Position numbers and translations under genes: made by a program | Notes under the pieces: model-generated | Database searches by the model: none | What the model was told of the DNA's origin: nothing | Seen by the model: the letters and a program-made list of their open reading frames with translations, nothing else | Part shown: piece by piece, positions 30,853 through 32,448 of the stretch | Position numbering within the stretch: the first letter of the stretch is position 1 | How the letters are laid out: each line of letters opens with the position of its first letter | DNA from: JAEUMD01 sp050250815 | GTDB lineage: Bacteria > Pseudomonadota > Alphaproteobacteria > Rhizobiales > Hyphomicrobiaceae | Length of the DNA stretch: 32,448 nt | Direction of reading: 5' to 3' | NCBI GenBank assembly: GCA_050250815.1 | Contig: JBFWNY010000039.1 | Span: 1-32,448, forward strand

Positions 30853-32448
30853 TCAAATGCCGGCGGCACCGGCCTTGCCCACGATCTTCAGGGCGAATGC
30901 GTAGGCGAGGGCGGTCTCCTTGAGCGCCTCGAAGCGTCCCGACGCGCCTCCGTGCCCAGCCTCCATGTTGGTCTTGAGCAGAATGAGGTTGTCGCCCGTG
31001 CTCACTTCTCTCAGGCGCGCGATCCACTTCGCGGGCTCCCAGTAGGTGACGCGAGGATCGGTGAGCCCCGCGTGCGCATAGATGTGCGGGTAGGACTGGG
31101 CCCGGACGTTGTCGTAGGGGCTGTAGGAACGGATGGTCGCGAAATCCTCCGCGCTCTCGATCGGGTTGCCCCACTCGGGCCATTCGGGCGGTGTCAGCGG
31201 TAAATCCTTGTCGAGCATCGTGTTGAGTACGTCGACGAACGGCACGTCCGCGATAATGCCCAAGAACAGGTCTGGCGCCATGTTGGCGACGGCACCCATC
31301 AGCATGCCGCCAGCCGAGCCGCCGTGCGCGACGATGCCGCCACGCGAGGTGAAGTTGCGGGCGGCGAGGTGTTCCCCGGCGGCGATGAAGTCGGTGAACG
31401 TGTTGGTCTTCCCCTTGCGCTTGCCGTCCCGATACCAGTGATAGCCCTTGTCCTTGCCGCCGCGCACGTGCGCGATCGCGTAGACGAAGCCGCGGTCGAC
31501 GAGTGACAGCCGCGTCACGGAAAAGGAAGCCGGCATGGCGATGCCGTAGGCGCCGTAGCCGTAAAGCAGCAGAGGCGCGCTTCCGTCCAAGGGCGTCGTG
31601 CGATGATGGAGGATGGAGATGGGCACGTCCGCTCCGTCGGGCGCCTTGGCAAAGACCCGCCGCGTCACGTAGTCGGCCGGATCGTGTCCGCTGGGTACCT
31701 CCTGCCGCTTGCGCAGTTCCCGCTGCCGCGAGGCCATGTTGTAGTCGTAGACTTCGGCCGGCGTCGTCATCGAAGCGTATGTGAAGCGCACCATGTCGGT
31801 GTCGAACTCGTAGCCTGAGGACAGTCCCAGAGAATAGGCTTCCTCGGCGAATGCGATCTGGTGCTCGGCGCCAGTGGCTAGTTCGCGGATGACGATACGC
31901 GGCAGGCCGCCTTCGCGCTCCAGGCGCGCCATGTGACGAGCGAAGAGAGCGACGTCGAGTAGCAGACAGCCAGGGCGGTGGGATACGAACTCCCGCCAGC
32001 TCTCGCGGCCCGGCTGGTCGAGGGGCGCAGTGACGATGCGGAAATCGTCCGCCCCGCCCGAGTTGGTCGTGATGTAGAGGACGCCGCCGCTTTCCTCGAT
32101 GTCGTACTCCTCACCCGTGGCGCGCGGAGCGACAAGCCGCGGCGACGAGAGAGGATGGGTGCTGTCGATGACATGCGTTTCACTCGTCTCGTGATCGGAT
32201 GCGGTGACCAGCACCAGGCGCTGCGACTGCGTCTGCGAGAGGTGGACATAAAAGCCGGTGTCGGTCTCCTCGTAGACGAGCACGTCTTCGCTCTCCGGCG
32301 TGCCCAGCCGGTGCCGATACACGCGAAGCGGCCGGTGCTTCTCGTCGTAGCGCACGTAGAAGAGGTAGCCGCTGCACGCCGACCAGACTGCGTGGCCATG
32401 CGCATTGGTGATCTCGTCCTCGAGATCGAGGCCGGTCGCCATATTGCG
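30853..32448 (-). CDS. S9 family peptidase (oligopeptidase B-like), N-terminus beyond the window
   Basis: 531 visible residues ending at 30853; the frame is open at 32448, and a full-length relative has about 700 residues, so roughly the first quarter is missing. The visible N-terminal part is beta-propeller (repeated strands such as DGYLFYVRYDEKHRPLR and LYITTNSGGADDFR). The catalytic alpha/beta-hydrolase part begins around VPISILHHRTTP. Its triad is present: Ser in HGGSAGGML, Asp in HAGLTDPRV and His in EAGHGGASGR. Oligopeptidase B cleaves short peptides after basic residues in the cytoplasm or periplasm. The GGSAGG form of the nucleophile elbow and LLLYGYGAYG at the start of the catalytic domain are typical. 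The only start codon visible, an ATG at 32442, is probably internal. Confidence 0.93.
   Translation of the reverse strand, partial: RNMATGLDLEDEITNAHGHAVWSACSGYLFYVRYDEKHRPLRVYRHRLGTPESEDVLVYEETDTGFYVHLSQTQSQRLVLVTASDHETSETHVIDSTHPLSSPRLVAPRATGEEYDIEESGGVLYITTNSGGADDFRIVTAPLDQPGRESWREFVSHRPGCLLLDVALFARHMARLEREGGLPRIVIRELATGAEHQIAFAEEAYSLGLSSGYEFDTDMVRFTYASMTTPAEVYDYNMASRQRELRKRQEVPSGHDPADYVTRRVFAKAPDGADVPISILHHRTTPLDGSAPLLLYGYGAYGIAMPASFSVTRLSLVDRGFVYAIAHVRGGKDKGYHWYRDGKRKGKTNTFTDFIAAGEHLAARNFTSRGGIVAHGGSAGGMLMGAVANMAPDLFLGIIADVPFVDVLNTMLDKDLPLTPPEWPEWGNPIESAEDFATIRSYSPYDNVRAQSYPHIYAHAGLTDPRVTYWEPAKWIARLREVSTGDNLILLKTNMEAGHGGASGRFEALKETALAYAFALKIVGKAGAAGI

Overview
The window is high-GC (roughly two-thirds G+C by eye) and densely packed, with strongly GC3-biased codons. 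It looks chromosomal, from an alphaproteobacterium and most likely one of the Hyphomicrobiales (Rhizobiales). The support is family-level: the alphaproteobacterial form of NAD kinase, a fold-III ornithine/lysine decarboxylase with a structured leader, pxpBC, a GGDEF-EAL protein with a periplasmic sensor, and proline/alanine-rich periplasmic proteins. No tRNA, rRNA, CRISPR array, insertion sequence or prophage block was found.

Layout. 1-460 (-) is the N-terminal part of a thiamine-diphosphate enzyme cut by the window edge. 736-5241 (+) holds an exported caspase-fold protein with Sel1 repeats and a peptidoglycan-binding-like tail, then an exported two-CXXCH cytochrome-like protein with a DUF4384-like C-terminus. 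5254-8383 (+) holds a decarboxylase leader RNA with a 17-codon upstream ORF, the decarboxylase, a hairpin, and a saccharopine-dehydrogenase-like/DUF4166 protein. 11790-8448 (-) is a three-gene, overlapping, apparently translationally coupled operon of unknown function (soluble protein, membrane protein with Sel1-like repeats, membrane-anchored coiled coil). 14453-12147 (-) is a GGDEF-EAL protein and 15433-14696 (-) a TauE/SafE permease. 16253-15486 (-) is a protein faintly resembling isonitrile synthases; across an AT-rich spacer it diverges from pxpB-pxpC (16543-18323, +).

21487-18351 (-) is a coupled pair of exported proteins: a VWA-domain protein and a beta-sandwich-like partner. 21670-23052 (+) encodes a nitroreductase and a membrane-anchored LAS-type metallopeptidase. 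NAD kinase (-) and CutA (+) diverge around 23.9 kb. 25685-24315 (-) is an exported proline-rich protein. A gene-poor stretch of about 0.9 kb follows, then a membrane protein ending in a primase-like winged-helix domain (26602-27930) and two strong hairpin terminators. The right end carries a small hypothetical protein, a LuxR-type regulator, a zinc-ribbon methyltransferase, and the C-terminal three quarters of an oligopeptidase B-like S9 peptidase (-) running off the edge.

Themes. Many products are envelope-directed: the caspase/Sel1 protein, the cytochrome/DUF4384 protein, the Sel1 and coiled-coil operon, the VWA pair, the LAS peptidase and the proline-rich protein. The most interesting regulatory signal is the leader of the ornithine decarboxylase, where a short ORF beginning MPHI sits inside alternative RNA structure. 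The most interesting uncharacterised protein units are the 11.8-8.4 kb operon, the caspase/DUF4384 gene pair, and the membrane/winged-helix protein.
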